Source: Bythopirellula goksoeyrii
Lineage (GTDB): Bacteria; Planctomycetota; Planctomycetia; Pirellulales; Lacipirellulaceae
Direction of reading: 5' to 3'
NCBI RefSeq assembly: GCF_008065115.1
Contig: NZ_CP042913.1
Location: forward strand, 6,211,257-6,275,256
DNA: 64,000 nt
In this document: positions 15,656 to 26,279 of the stretch, piece after piece
Position numbering within the stretch: position 1 is the first letter of the stretch
Layout: each line of letters begins with the position of its first letter
Position numbers and translations under genes: made by a program
Notes under the pieces: generated by a model
The model's database searches: none
Seen by the model: the letters and a program-made list of their open reading frames with translations, nothing else
What the model was told of the DNA's origin: nothing

Positions 15656-15730
15656 CTATACCTCCACTTTTCAAACTATAATAAAGCATACCCGCCCAAG
15701 TGAGGAATGACACCCGTCTGCAACGCTTCC

Positions 15731-16927
15731 ATGAAATGGCTATCCATTACTATTGGCCTGACTCTCATCGCTGCGACCAGTGTTCGCGCGGATGTGTTCC
15801 ATTTGGCCGAGGGGGGGAAGGTCGTCGGGCAGCTTGTTGATCGCAGTGAAGACGGTAAGTACGTAGTGAAAACCTCTAGCGGTGCCACAATAACTTTCAC
15901 CGACGACCAGGTCGAAGATGTCGAACAGCAGAGTGAGCATCAGCAAGCCTACGAGGCCCGGAGCCGTGCACTTCCTGACACGGTTGCCGCCCATCGTTCG
16001 CTGGCTGATTGGTGCAAACAGCATTCGCTCTCCGATTTGGCCGATCACCACTTGCAGAGAATCTTGGAACTGGATCCCGAAGATCCCCAAGCGCGCTCCA
16101 GCCTTGGCTATCAACGTCATAACGGCAAGTGGCTCACTCGCGACGAAATCATGGCCGAGCGCGGCATGCAATTCTACGACGGCACCTACCGCACGGCCCA
16201 AGACATTGCCCTGCGCGAACGCGCCAAGATGCGCGAAACCAGTTCGGACGAATGGTTCAAACAACTGCGACTATGGCGCGACTGGCTCGACAATCGGCGC
16301 GCAGGGCGGGCTGACGAAGCACTGCAAAACTTGCGTGCGGTGACCGATCCGGCGGCGGCAACTTCGGTGGTGAAGCTTCTCAAGAGTGAGCGCGATCCAG
16401 TCGTCCGCGACTTGTGGATGGAGATTCTGGCCCAGATCGATCACCCAGCCGCTGTCGCAAGACTGATCGATCTTTCGATCGACGAACCGTACCGCGAGAC
16501 TCGCCTGCAATGTCTCGACTATTTATTGCGCGCCAGACGTACGATCGATATCACCCCCTACGTGAAAGCACTCAAGAGCAAGGACAACGAGACCGTGAAC
16601 ATTGCTGCTGAGGCACTTGGGTTAATAGGCAATTCCGATGCGATCAGTCCTTTGATTGACTCTCTGGTGACCACCCACAAGTTCCGCAATCCAAACGCTC
16701 AGCAGGGGAATATGAGTGCGTCCTTCGACGGCAGCGGCGGTTCGGCCTTCAGCGCCGGCGGCGGGCCTAAAATCATCCAACAGGACATGCAAAATGTCGA
16801 AGTCCGCCGGTCACTGGTGAAACTATCTGGATCACAGGACCATGGCTTCAATCCGACCGCTTGGCGGCGTTGGTTCGTGAATCAACAGAGCGACCAGCCT
16901 TACGTAGATCCGCGGCGCGATCGATAA
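15731..16927 (+). CDS. Secreted protein with HEAT-like repeats
   Basis: 398 residues from MKWLSITIGL, a signal peptide ending near VRADV. An SH3-like N-terminal part (FHLAEGGKVVGQLVDRSEDG) is typical of planctomycete proteins that sense or bind in the periplasm. A TPR-like pair of helices follows (LADHHLQRILELDPEDPQAR). The C-terminal half has HEAT-like repeats such as NIAAEALGLIGNSDAISPLI, then a Ser/Gly-rich segment. No catalytic residues are evident. The function is probably a protein-interaction scaffold. Confidence 0.75.
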   Translation: MKWLSITIGLTLIAATSVRADVFHLAEGGKVVGQLVDRSEDGKYVVKTSSGATITFTDDQVEDVEQQSEHQQAYEARSRALPDTVAAHRSLADWCKQHSLSDLADHHLQRILELDPEDPQARSSLGYQRHNGKWLTRDEIMAERGMQFYDGTYRTAQDIALRERAKMRETSSDEWFKQLRLWRDWLDNRRAGRADEALQNLRAVTDPAAATSVVKLLKSERDPVVRDLWMEILAQIDHPAAVARLIDLSIDEPYRETRLQCLDYLLRARRTIDITPYVKALKSKDNETVNIAAEALGLIGNSDAISPLIDSLVTTHKFRNPNAQQGNMSASFDGSGGSAFSAGGGPKIIQQDMQNVEVRRSLVKLSGSQDHGFNPTAWRRWFVNQQSDQPYVDPRRDR

Positions 16928-16932
16928 GTTTT

Positions 16933-17991
16933 CTACAATTCGCCACGGGCGAGTTGCATGTCGGCGGCGACCATCATTTTGGCAAGTTCTGCGAAGCTCA
17001 CCGTCGGTTCCCAGCCCAATTCTCGGCGAGCCTTGCTAGCATCTCCCACCAAGTGGTCGACTTCAGCTGGTCGGAAATAGCGAGGATCCACTCGCACAAG
17101 TACGCGGCCATCGGGACCGAGTCCCGTTTCATTCAAACCTTCGCCCTCCCACGTTAACGGCAGATCGGCTTCGGCAAAACAGAGTTCGCAGAATTCTCGC
17201 ACGCTGTGGGATTCACCTGTCGCAATAACATAGTCCTGAGGTTTGTCCTGTTGGAGCATGAGCCACATCGCTTTGACGTAATCCCCCGCAAAACCCCAGT
17301 CACGCGTTGCGGCCAGGTTGCCTAGGAACAAACAAGCCTGCAAGCCACTGGCAATTCTTGCCGCGGCCCGGCTTATCTTGCGCGTGACAAAGGTCTCACC
17401 GCGACGCGGAGATTCATGGTTGAACATGATTCCATTCACGGCAAACATGTCGTAGGACTGCCGATAATTGCGCGTCGCATGGAAGGCCATCACCTTGGCA
17501 ACCGCATACGGACTCTGTGGGTCGAAAGGGGTACTCTCCGATTGCGGGGATTCGCAAACCTTACCAAATTGCTCCGAAGACGACGCCTGATAGAACTTGG
17601 CCCGAATTCCCTCCTCTCGCATGGCTTCCAGCAGGCGGATCACACCGATCCCGGTCACTTCGGTCGTGTACTCGGGGATTTCAAACGAGACCTTCACATG
17701 GGACTGAGCGCCCAGATTGTAAATCTCGTTGGGCTCCACCGTGCGGAGGATGTGGTTGATGCTCGATGCGTCGTTTAGATCTCCGTAGCACAATCGCAAT
17801 CGCACGTCCGCTTCATGCGGGTCTTGATAGATATGGTCGATGCGGTGCGTATTAAACGAGGAACTGCGACGGACCATGCCCCACACTTCATAGCCCTTGC
17901 TAAGCAGCAGCTCAGCCAGATACGAACCATCCTGGCCAGTGATGCCAGTGATTAGTGCTCGCAGGTTGTTACGCGGAGGGGATTTGGTCAT
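16933..17991 (-). CDS. gmd: GDP-mannose 4,6-dehydratase
   Basis: 352 residues of an extended short-chain dehydrogenase. The Rossmann motif is [19 protein letters not shown], followed by the active-site region [12 protein letters not shown], the YAVAK catalytic pair, and [16 protein letters not shown] for substrate binding. It converts GDP-D-mannose to GDP-4-keto-6-deoxymannose. The next enzyme, GDP-L-fucose synthase, lies just upstream on the same strand, so together they make GDP-L-fucose for surface polysaccharide. Confidence 0.95.
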   Translation of the reverse strand: MTKSPPRNNLRALITGITGQDGSYLAELLLSKGYEVWGMVRRSSSFNTHRIDHIYQDPHEADVRLRLCYGDLNDASSINHILRTVEPNEIYNLGAQSHVKVSFEIPEYTTEVTGIGVIRLLEAMREEGIRAKFYQASSSEQFGKVCESPQSESTPFDPQSPYAVAKVMAFHATRNYRQSYDMFAVNGIMFNHESPRRGETFVTRKISRAAARIASGLQACLFLGNLAATRDWGFAGDYVKAMWLMLQQDKPQDYVIATGESHSVREFCELCFAEADLPLTWEGEGLNETGLGPDGRVLVRVDPRYFRPAEVDHLVGDASKARRELGWEPTVSFAELAKMMVAADMQLARGEL

Positions 17992-18015
17992 GGAAAACAG
18001 GTCGCTTGTTTTCTA

Positions 18016-18078
18016 ATAGCCGTCGCCGGAAGGCGATGGTTCACGCCTTTATATCCATCGCCTTCCGGCGACGGATAT
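18016..18078. repeat. TAGCCGTCGCCGG palindrome between gmd and fcl
   Basis: TAGCCGTCGCCGGAAGGCGA and TCGCCTTCCGGCGACGG pair over about 20 bp around an AT-rich centre. Related arms occur at 36210-36236, 43226-43260 and 46088-46112. Confidence 0.8.
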
Positions 18079-18122
18079 TAAGGACACTTGTTAGTCAAAC
18101 ACATATCTTTGTGCTTTAAATT

Positions 18123-19079
18123 CTAACCATTTTTCGAAGTATTGCCATGCTGCAAGTACCAGGCATAGGTTTCTGCAATACCGGCTTTCAACTCGTGCTG
18201 TGGCTTCCAGCCCAATCGTTGCATGTGAGTCACGTCGAGTAATTTGCGCGGTGTGCCATCGGGCTTGGTACTATCAAAAACCAATTGAGCCTCGGGATAG
18301 ACAATGTCGCGAATGATGGCAGCCAACTCCGCGATCGAAACATCGGTTCCCGTGCCAACATTGATCGGTTCTTCGTCATCGTAATTCTCAAGCAAGAACG
18401 AACAGGCATCAGCCAAATCTGCCACGTGCAGAAACTCCCGCCGAGGAGTGCCAGAACCCCAGATGCTGACTTCCTGTTCGCCGGCAAGCCGAGCTTGGTG
18501 AAACTTGAGAATCAACGAAGGAATCACATGCGAACTCTGGGGATCGAATTTGTCGCCCGGCCCATAAAGATTCGTCGGCAAAGCAGCGATGAAATTACAC
18601 CCATATTGGCGACGGTAGTATTGGCACGACTTAAGTCCCGCGATCTTGGCTAGCGCGTAGCCTTCATTCGTAGTTTCGAGTGGCCCCGTGAGCAAGAACT
18701 CCTCGCGCATCGGTTGCGGGCAGTCACGGGGATAGACGCATGAGCTTGCCAGGTACAGGAGCTTTTTCACATTACTCTGCCAGGCGGCACGCAAGACGGT
18801 TGCTTGGATGAGAAGGTTGTCGTAACAAAAATCCACCGGCTCGGCGATGTTGGCACCGATCCCTCCTACCTTACCCGCCGTATGAATAACATAGTCGGGC
18901 TTCGCCTCGGCAAACCAACTCTCGACTGCGCGACCATCTCGCAAGTCGAGTTGCTCGCGACTTGCGCTGAGGACATTGCCTAACCCAGCAGCATGTAATC
19001 GTGAAACGACATGCGATCCTACCAAACCCCGGTGGCCGGTAACGAATATTCGGTCTTGAGGTTGGAGTGTTTGGGACAT
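18123..19079 (-). CDS. fcl: GDP-L-fucose synthase
   Basis: 318 residues from [10 protein letters not shown]. The Rossmann motif [14 protein letters not shown] is followed by the Ser/Cys active-site stretch [11 protein letters not shown] and the catalytic Tyr-Lys pair in [11 protein letters not shown]. The family epimerises and reduces GDP-4-keto-6-deoxymannose to GDP-L-fucose with NADPH. It is transcribed ahead of gmd, with a REP-like palindrome in the 130-base gap. Confidence 0.95.
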   Translation of the reverse strand: MSQTLQPQDRIFVTGHRGLVGSHVVSRLHAAGLGNVLSASREQLDLRDGRAVESWFAEAKPDYVIHTAGKVGGIGANIAEPVDFCYDNLLIQATVLRAAWQSNVKKLLYLASSCVYPRDCPQPMREEFLLTGPLETTNEGYALAKIAGLKSCQYYRRQYGCNFIAALPTNLYGPGDKFDPQSSHVIPSLILKFHQARLAGEQEVSIWGSGTPRREFLHVADLADACSFLLENYDDEEPINVGTGTDVSIAELAAIIRDIVYPEAQLVFDSTKPDGTPRKLLDVTHMQRLGWKPQHELKAGIAETYAWYLQHGNTSKNG

Positions 19080-19522
19080 AGTTGGATGACTCTGTGTGCC
19101 CACTCTCATGCTTCTGCATCCGAGTGCTAAACTTAGGAATCAGTAGGAGCGTGTACTATAATTCCAGAACGTCTCTTAAAAAACCACTCTGCAGCCACAA
19201 AGCCGATGTCGCTTCCAAAGGGTGCGATTTCGCCGGAATTGGCTGCATAACCTGAACAGGAGTGTAGGGAACATGGGGACTGTAGGGCTTGGGGGTTGGG
19301 AGGCCATTTCGTGATCGTTGACAGGTAAAATCCCGGGTATAGGATGAAAGCTGAATCTCTCTCTTAGAACGAGAATAAGCACGTTCGGACCTAGGATCTT
19401 AGGAGCCTGCGGGCCACTTGCTGGAATATCCCAACCGAATTCTCTTGACCCTCGTACTGGGATATATAAGGCTGGGCTGGAATTCTCATAGTCAAAACAC
19501 AAAGGTTTGATCGAAGACCAAC
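19080..19522. promoter_or_regulatory. Divergent intergenic region with a candidate sigma70-type promoter
   Basis: About 440 bases between fcl (minus) and the TPR gene (plus). TTGACA at 19318-19323 and TAGGAT at 19340-19345 are 16 bases apart and would read towards the TPR gene. This implies a leader of about 170 bases. No riboswitch or small gene is recognised. The minus-strand ORF here is poor coding sequence. The promoter is a sequence match only. Confidence 0.35.
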
Positions 19523-22500
19523 ATGCAAAGATATCGCGTAAATTATCGTCTGTTGATGACCCTCTTTGGAGGTGGCCTCGTCCTGTTGGTCGCCCTGTTT
19601 TTCTTGCAAAGGTGGCAAGTCAATCGCAATGCTTCCTGGTATCTCGAAAGTGCGCGCGCCGCTCAAGAAAAAGGGGAAACAGAAGAAGCCTTCGATATGC
19701 TGATGAACTATGTTCAATTGCGAAAGGACGAAGATGAGCCCCGCATCGAACTTGCGAACATCGGACTTGGCATTATTAAAGAAAACGAAGCCCCTCGTGA
19801 GACCCTCGCCAAGGCTTTCGCAATTCTCAACGAAACGGTCACCCGCACGGGTGATCCCCATCTCCGCAAGGAACTCACCGAGATGATTATCGGCCATCGT
19901 CCTCAAGATGCGCTGAACCATCTCAATGAATTGCTTAATGAGAAACCTGGGGATCCAGAATTAGAGTCCATGCAAGTGCAGGCCTTATACAAAGTTAAGG
20001 GGAGCAAAGTTGCAATGGATAAATGTCTGACGCTTGTTGGCTACGACAAAACGACAGACACTTTCGATTCTGCAAATGCCACTGCGAAAGAAAGGCCTGA
20101 AGTCTACGCTATGCTTGCAGCCTTGGTACTGGAGCGGGATGAAGACAAGGAATTTGCTCGCCGCGTGATAGACGAGATGGTCGCCGAGAATCCGGAATCC
20201 GCGGATGCCCACCTCAAACGCTCCATCTTCCTGCGAACTTTGGGAGAGGAGGAAGAGGCCTTAGTAGCTCTTGAAAAAGCCTACGAACTCGAGCCTAAAA
20301 GTGTAGATGTTGCCCGGCAAAAGGGTGCGGTCGCTCTTCAGGAGAAGGATTACGAGACTGCAGAGAAGATCTTTGCTACTGCATTGGAAGAAAACCCTGA
20401 CAATGCGATTCTCTATGAGCTCCTTTACAGGACGCACGTTCAGCAAGAAAAGCTTGAGGAGGCACTGGCGATTCTAGACCAAGGCATATCAACTCTTGGC
20501 GATAGGCAATTACTCGGTTTTTCACAATTGAAGCTAGACGTCTTGTTGCAACAGCAGGACTATGACGCAGTCAATCAAGTGCTAGAAAAGCTTGAGCGTA
20601 TGCAGAATCCTGGTTTAAACCCATTCATCGATTTCACAAAGGCACGAATCCTGTGGCAGAAAGAGCAATGGAGTGAAGCTGCCCGGCAGCTTGAGAAAGT
20701 ACGGTCAAAGTTGATCGACTTCCCTAATCAACAAGCAATGGCGGGGGGCATGCTGGCCGCAAGTTACGAAAAGCAAGGGAAACTCGACCTCGCCAGACAG
20801 ATCTATACCGAAGTGGTCGATAAGTTCCCCACTTATGAGGCGGCCAAGAGGAGTCTGGCAGTCGTGGAGAACAAACTCAATCCGCAAGCGAATTCTGAAG
20901 GGCTCAATTTGGATAGAGCAATCAATGAAATGGCTGCTAAGCCTGCTGAAATGCAGGATTGGACCGAAATCGAGTCCATGCTCACAAGCATAGCCAATGA
21001 AAACAAAATCAGTGAGTCAGGAATCGAGTTGCTACGAGCGCAGATCTTGATGAAACGTGGCAAGTATGAAGAAGCCAAGGAGAAGATTCGGCAAGCTGCA
21101 CTATTGGACCCCGACGATATTCGAGTGCGTTACGCAGCAATCTCTTTGCTTTTAGAGGATCCGGAAGCGGGACCCAAGCCTGCCCTAAACCTACTGGACA
21201 AATTGCAAGAGCGATTTGGCGATTCACCTCAAGCGCGTTCCGTTAGAGCCTCAATCCTCAGAGCTCTCAATGGCCCTAACGTAACTCAGGAACTAGAGGA
21301 ACTTTCTAGCGGTATTGACCAATGGTCCCCGGTCGAACAAGTACAGATCGAGTCAAGCATCGCGTACCAGTTCGAGTTGCTCAAGGACTATGAAAAAGCA
21401 AACAAGCATTGGAATCGAGCTCTTGAAATTACGCCTGAAAACTTGCCAATAAGACAGCACATGTTCGATGTGGCACTCCAACGACGGGACATTCCTGGAA
21501 TGCTCGCTGCTGAAGATCTGATCCTCGATTTGGTAAAGAACGAGGACGACGGCGATTACGTTCGTTCTCAGGTTCGTCGAATCCTCCTCGAGTTCACTAT
21601 GGAAGAAGCCACGCGAGAAGATCTTCTTGCAGCCCGAAAAAAACTGGATCGTGCCCTGAAACGACGTCCCGAATGGCATGAACTGCATATCCTCTACGGC
21701 CAGTTGCTATTGGTTTTAGAAGAAGATAATGATTTGGCCCTGCAACACTTGAATGACGCTTTGAAATATGGCCCGCCAAACAACAACGCGCTCGCTTTGC
21801 AGGTGAGATTACTCGGTCAACGGGGAGACTTTGCAGAAGCCCGCAAGAAAGTGGAAATGATTCCCGCTGCCATTCGTATGCCGGTGCTAGGACGCACTGA
21901 AGCCGAGGTTTTTCTGCAGACAGGTGAACCGGAGCTGGCTTTCGATGCCGCCAAGAAATTAGCGGAAGCAGAGCCTGACAATGCTTCTACCCAGGTGTGG
22001 TTCGCTCGTATTGCTCAATCTAGCGAACACTTAGACGAGGCTGCTGAAGCGCTGACCAGAGCAACTGAATTGATCCCTTCCAATGCGGATGTCTGGATGC
22101 AACTTCTCGGCGTCTACGCGTTACAGAAGGAAAATGCAAAAATCGAAGATACACTGCGCCAGGCCCAACTAGCGGTCGATGCCGATATCCTTCCATTGCT
22201 GATCGCCAAGAAACTGGAGTTGATGGGTGATTGGTCCGGTGCAGAGAAACTCTACTTGGCAAACTACTCTACTAGCATGGAAGAGTTGCCCATCCTACAA
22301 CGGATGGCGGAATTCAGCTTAAATGCGGCAAAAGCGGGGAAATTCTCTGTCAAGAAGGGATATCCTTACCTCAATGCCATTCTGCGACTTGCCAACGAAG
22401 GCAAGGCCGAAAAAGACAACCATTATGTTGCTTGGGCGCGCGAGCGGGCAGCGCGACTGCTTGCCAATTCTGGTGACTATCAAGAATCGCTCGAAGCACG

Positions 22501-23794
22501 TCAGTTGCTCAATCCGACAGGTGATCTAAGTAATCTCTCTCAGAAAGATAAGGCTCTTCTGGCCGAGATTTTGGCGTCGCGAGGCGAGCCAGAGGCTCAG
22601 CTCAAGGCAATAGAACTCCTCACCGAGATGGAGCGCCAGGGCACGATAGGTCAAGATGGCATCGTGGCTCTCGCACGGTTACTGGGGAAAGCAGGAGACT
22701 GGGAGCGGGGTCGCCAGCTGATGCTCGATACACTCGCCGATTATGGCGACAACGAGCAAGTTTCTGCCACATTTGTCGATCTCTTGATTGATAACGACGA
22801 GTTCACGTTGGCAGATAATCGACTCGACAAGCTCAAGGAAGTCAATCCGAAGAATCAAAACATTATGCCGCTAAGCATCAAGTTGGCTGCCAAGAGCGGG
22901 GAACAAGCGAAACTGCAGCGACTCCTCCAGGGCATGCTACCCAGACTTACGGGTGCACTTGATGAACAAGAACTCAACAACATCCTAGCAGTTGCCCGCA
23001 TGGCAGCTGAGAACGACCAGATCGAGATCGCTGCTAAACTTTACCCATTGTATGCTCAGCGAGTAGGAACAGCGGGTGCCGCATTGGAACTCGCTCAGTT
23101 CCTTGCGATGCACGGAGACCCCGGGCAAGCTATGGATATGCTAAAACAGCTCTTTCCTTCGAATATGAATCAGACAGTGCAAATTGCGATTGCGATGCTG
23201 CGACAGCGCCGTGATGAGCTCGGCGATCAATTCGATGCCGATGTCGACAGCATGTTGGCTTCTGCTTTGCGCGATGATCCAGATTCCGCCCAGCGGCTCA
23301 TACTCCAAGCCGAAGCGCTCGAAGTTCAAGGAAAGTATGATGAAAGTATCGCGGCCTATGAGAAAACGCTGAAGCGGGACGACCTTCCCACTTTGTTGAG
23401 GGCTGCAGCAAGGAACAACTTGGGGTTTATTCTCGGACTAACCAACCAACGTGTGGATGAAGCACAATCTCTGATCGATCAAGCATTGGAAGTCTACGGG
23501 CCCTCAGAAGATATCCTCGATACCCGAGCTGTCGTACGAATAGCCGGCAAAAATTACGATGGTGCCGTCGAGGATATGGAACTCGCCACAGCACTAAGCA
23601 GTGACCCGATCAAGTATTACCACAAGGCCCTAGCGAATTTGCTCGCAGGAAATGATCAGGTTGCACAGAAGGCATGGGATCAAGCGCTGGAACTGGGCAT
23701 CACGAAGGAACAATTACCTATTTTGGAGCAAGCAGAATTCGACCGAATCAAGGGTGAAATCGAGGGCTTGCAGACCCAGAATGCGAACCTCTAA
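19523..23794 (+). CDS. Very large membrane-anchored TPR protein
   Basis: 1423 residues. An N-terminal hydrophobic helix (about 10-28) anchors the protein. Nearly all the rest is tetratricopeptide or TPR-like helix pairs, with clear units such as EEALVALEKAYELEPKSVDV and NNLGFILGLTNQRVDEAQSL. The length allows roughly 30 or more TPR units, a long superhelical binding surface presumably outside the cytoplasm. The composition is acidic, and codon use is more AT-rich than in flanking genes. It heads a plus-strand run with the acidic-repeat protein and a lipoprotein. The partner is unknown; assembly of a secretion or envelope complex is possible. Confidence 0.85.
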   Translation: MQRYRVNYRLLMTLFGGGLVLLVALFFLQRWQVNRNASWYLESARAAQEKGETEEAFDMLMNYVQLRKDEDEPRIELANIGLGIIKENEAPRETLAKAFAILNETVTRTGDPHLRKELTEMIIGHRPQDALNHLNELLNEKPGDPELESMQVQALYKVKGSKVAMDKCLTLVGYDKTTDTFDSANATAKERPEVYAMLAALVLERDEDKEFARRVIDEMVAENPESADAHLKRSIFLRTLGEEEEALVALEKAYELEPKSVDVARQKGAVALQEKDYETAEKIFATALEENPDNAILYELLYRTHVQQEKLEEALAILDQGISTLGDRQLLGFSQLKLDVLLQQQDYDAVNQVLEKLERMQNPGLNPFIDFTKARILWQKEQWSEAARQLEKVRSKLIDFPNQQAMAGGMLAASYEKQGKLDLARQIYTEVVDKFPTYEAAKRSLAVVENKLNPQANSEGLNLDRAINEMAAKPAEMQDWTEIESMLTSIANENKISESGIELLRAQILMKRGKYEEAKEKIRQAALLDPDDIRVRYAAISLLLEDPEAGPKPALNLLDKLQERFGDSPQARSVRASILRALNGPNVTQELEELSSGIDQWSPVEQVQIESSIAYQFELLKDYEKANKHWNRALEITPENLPIRQHMFDVALQRRDIPGMLAAEDLILDLVKNEDDGDYVRSQVRRILLEFTMEEATREDLLAARKKLDRALKRRPEWHELHILYGQLLLVLEEDNDLALQHLNDALKYGPPNNNALALQVRLLGQRGDFAEARKKVEMIPAAIRMPVLGRTEAEVFLQTGEPELAFDAAKKLAEAEPDNASTQVWFARIAQSSEHLDEAAEALTRATELIPSNADVWMQLLGVYALQKENAKIEDTLRQAQLAVDADILPLLIAKKLELMGDWSGAEKLYLANYSTSMEELPILQRMAEFSLNAAKAGKFSVKKGYPYLNAILRLANEGKAEKDNHYVAWARERAARLLANSGDYQESLEARQLLNPTGDLSNLSQKDKALLAEILASRGEPEAQLKAIELLTEMERQGTIGQDGIVALARLLGKAGDWERGRQLMLDTLADYGDNEQVSATFVDLLIDNDEFTLADNRLDKLKEVNPKNQNIMPLSIKLAAKSGEQAKLQRLLQGMLPRLTGALDEQELNNILAVARMAAENDQIEIAAKLYPLYAQRVGTAGAALELAQFLAMHGDPGQAMDMLKQLFPSNMNQTVQIAIAMLRQRRDELGDQFDADVDSMLASALRDDPDSAQRLILQAEALEVQGKYDESIAAYEKTLKRDDLPTLLRAAARNNLGFILGLTNQRVDEAQSLIDQALEVYGPSEDILDTRAVVRIAGKNYDGAVEDMELATALSSDPIKYYHKALANLLAGNDQVAQKAWDQALELGITKEQLPILEQAEFDRIKGEIEGLQTQNANL

Positions 23795-24033
23795 TTGTTA
23801 GGATGGTTACGATTGTCCGGTCGCTGGATTCTCTCTTATTCCGTGCACAATACTCGATAGATTCTTGTTCTCTTCAATAATCGTGCCTAATATGGTGAAA
23901 TGTACCATACCGCTCTTGAAGCGCAGGAAGTGACTGCAAGTTGTATGCTTTCAATAGCATCCCTAGCTTGCCTGGAGTTGGTGACTATTTAATCCAAAAG
24001 CTCATTGACTAAACTTCTTGGGAGAGACACCAA

Positions 24034-25527
24034 ATGAATCTGCAATTTCGCTTTCCAGTCCTTGCAAGCAAATGTCTGTTGACTATTGCCTGTTTCAGTT
24101 TCGTAGGTTTCCTCTCGGGGAATGTCGACTCGCTCTTCGCCCAGGGAGCCTCTGAACTAACTGCCGTCTACGGCCGTGGCGTCCATGCCTTTTTTGGTTG
24201 TGATGTGACCCGCGCCGAACAACTGTTTTCTGAAGTGATCATGGCGGGGACACGGGATCCCCGGGTGTATTATTTCCGAGGCTTGGCCTACCTCCATCAG
24301 GGAAGAGAATACGAAGCTGAGTCTGACTTTCGCATGGGTGCGGCGTTAGAGGCGCGTGACCCGGGTCAACGGTATGCTATTGGAACAGCGCTGCAACGCA
24401 TCCAAGGTCCCAATCGACAAACCTTAGAGAGGTTTCGCCGAGAAGGTCGTTTGGAAAAGTACCAGGAGCGACGTGGACAAAATCAACTACGCTACGAACA
24501 TCTTCGCAATCGCGAGTCGGACGTCTTGCACCAAGATGACCCGGTTCTCATGGAAGACCTTGTTCAGCCATCCATCAAGCGACCTGCAAAGCCCAGCACC
24601 CAGCCCAGTAAAGTAACACCCGCGCCTAGGACCCCCGCCCCCCCTACACCTGAACCCAAATCTGTTCCAGCGCCCTCGGCACCCGCCGTGACACCCGAAG
24701 AAGACCCTTTCGGTAGTGCCGCCCCTAAATCGGCGGTAATCGATGAGGAAGATCCGTTTGGTGCTCCCGTAAAGTCTGAACCAAAACCTGCCCCCGCCGC
24801 CGAACCTGAGAGCGACGATCTCTTTAGCCCAGTTGATGAACCAGCTGACAGCGAAGCTCCTGCACCCGAACCGGCCGCACCAGCCGAAGACGATCTGTTC
24901 AGTGATCCTGCTCCAGCCACTACAGAACCAGCCCCAGCGACAGAGGACCCCGCACCAGCGGAGGATTTATTTGGCAGCGAACCCGAGGCAGAAGCTGCTC
25001 CTGCCGAGCCGGCCGATGAGGATCCTTTTGGTTCCGCGGTAGATCCTTCACCGAGCCCGGAAGCTACTGAATCTGCTGCTGATCCTGCCGGAGATGACCC
25101 CTTTGGAGCCTCTGAGAGTGCCGAAGAAGAAATGTCAGATGACCCCTTTGGGGCCACAGGCGATTCAGCCACTGACACACCTTTTGGCGAGCCCACACCA
25201 GATGAGGCAACTCTCGATGAAGAGGTTGCTCATGATGAAGATGCAGAAGCAGCTGCTGATATGGAAGCTGCAGAAGAAGCTGGCGATGTGGGAGCCTTTG
25301 TCGAAGATCCTGTCGTCGGTGATGACCCCTTTGGCGAAGCAGAGGAAGGTGACACAGCTACAGAGCAGCCGCCCGAGGATGCACCTCCAGCCGATGACTC
25401 GCAGCCAAGCGAAGACACTTCGTCTGAAGATACTGCCGATGAGGGTGCCGAAGGAGAAGGTGAAATGACTGACGAGTCTCCTGCAGAGGACAGCACTGAG
25501 GACGAGGATCCCTTCGGCGGATTCTAA
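24034..25527 (+). CDS. Secreted TPR protein with an acidic tail of repeated DPFG motifs
   Basis: 497 residues. A signal peptide (about 1-37, ending LFAQG) precedes a short TPR domain (AVYGRGVHAFFGCDVTRAEQ, VYYFRGLAYLHQGREYEAES). From residue about 190 the protein is low-complexity Glu/Asp/Ala/Pro with about eleven copies of a motif of the type (D/E)DPFG or DDLF, the last one ending the protein (EDPFGGF). The tail is probably disordered and may present multiple binding sites. It lies 240 bases after the giant TPR gene and 77 bases before a lipoprotein gene that also contains a DPF motif. Confidence 0.8.
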   Translation: MNLQFRFPVLASKCLLTIACFSFVGFLSGNVDSLFAQGASELTAVYGRGVHAFFGCDVTRAEQLFSEVIMAGTRDPRVYYFRGLAYLHQGREYEAESDFRMGAALEARDPGQRYAIGTALQRIQGPNRQTLERFRREGRLEKYQERRGQNQLRYEHLRNRESDVLHQDDPVLMEDLVQPSIKRPAKPSTQPSKVTPAPRTPAPPTPEPKSVPAPSAPAVTPEEDPFGSAAPKSAVIDEEDPFGAPVKSEPKPAPAAEPESDDLFSPVDEPADSEAPAPEPAAPAEDDLFSDPAPATTEPAPATEDPAPAEDLFGSEPEAEAAPAEPADEDPFGSAVDPSPSPEATESAADPAGDDPFGASESAEEEMSDDPFGATGDSATDTPFGEPTPDEATLDEEVAHDEDAEAAADMEAAEEAGDVGAFVEDPVVGDDPFGEAEEGDTATEQPPEDAPPADDSQPSEDTSSEDTADEGAEGEGEMTDESPAEDSTEDEDPFGGF

Positions 25528-25603
25528 ACAAGGCCCTACAGGAGTACCGGCTAATTTCCGGTCGCCGATCTTGAATTCTTTACTCCCCCATTCTAGGACG
25601 GCG

Positions 25604-26257
25604 ATGCGAGATTCGTCTACTTATCCCTGTGTTGCGCAAGGGGTTATTCTGCTTTTGATCGTGTCCATCTTTGTGGGATGCAAAGAGGAAATGCCAAGGC
25701 CGCCTGCTGAGCGCTTTTCAAATCCAGCCGAGGCAGATTTCGATTGGGCCATGGATCGCCTGAACCACGCGATTGAGATGTTTCATCCCCCCAGCAGTTT
25801 GGGAATTCGTGTGACTCGGGATATGGACTACGAACTGTTCCCCCCCAACGCAGAACACAGCAACTACACGGCGCGTGTCACCGTCACAACAAAAACTATC
25901 TATGTTCACGGCAAGCCCGTTTCTCCCAGTAAGAACCGCAGAGAAGCGCAAGAAAAGGCAAAGAAACAAAAAGCTGAAGAACAGGCCGAACGTGACCCCT
26001 TTGCCTTGCCGGGTGAAGAACCGATTACAGGCACTACGACGATTGACGACGAGATTGCTCAGATAGACCAAGATCCGGCAACGACTATTGACCCCAGCAT
26101 TCCGCCTCAAGAGATTGAACTCAAAGAAGAGTTCGATCTGGAATACAAGGATGGTACGTGGAAACAATTGAATCGCGCCGAAGAAGAGCATATTCAACTA
26201 TGGTTCGACTACGCCCTGCAGCAGGGAGAATACAAACCTGAGAGCTTAGAGAAGTAG
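25604..26257 (+). CDS. Putative lipoprotein of unknown function
   Basis: 217 residues from MRDSSTYPCV, with a signal sequence ending in a lipobox-like SIFVGC, so Cys is probably lipidated. The mature part has a predicted alpha/beta region around DWAMDRLNHAIEMFHPP and a charged Lys/Glu-rich middle. It contains ERDPFALPGEEP, resembling the DPF motif of the preceding protein. It ends with a helix-rich segment. It is probably co-transcribed with the two upstream genes. No family recognised. Confidence 0.7.
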   Translation: MRDSSTYPCVAQGVILLLIVSIFVGCKEEMPRPPAERFSNPAEADFDWAMDRLNHAIEMFHPPSSLGIRVTRDMDYELFPPNAEHSNYTARVTVTTKTIYVHGKPVSPSKNRREAQEKAKKQKAEEQAERDPFALPGEEPITGTTTIDDEIAQIDQDPATTIDPSIPPQEIELKEEFDLEYKDGTWKQLNRAEEEHIQLWFDYALQQGEYKPESLEK

Positions 26258-26279
26258 CAAAGAATCGCCCTTTTTTCTC

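Noticed and set aside
19176-19502. 108-aa minus-strand ORF in the divergent region
   Set aside because: No ribosome binding site and poor protein-like character; probably the leader of the TPR gene.
24564-25196. 210-aa Ser/Gly/Lys-rich minus-strand ORF
   Set aside because: Mirror of the repeated acidic tail of the secreted TPR protein; low complexity only.
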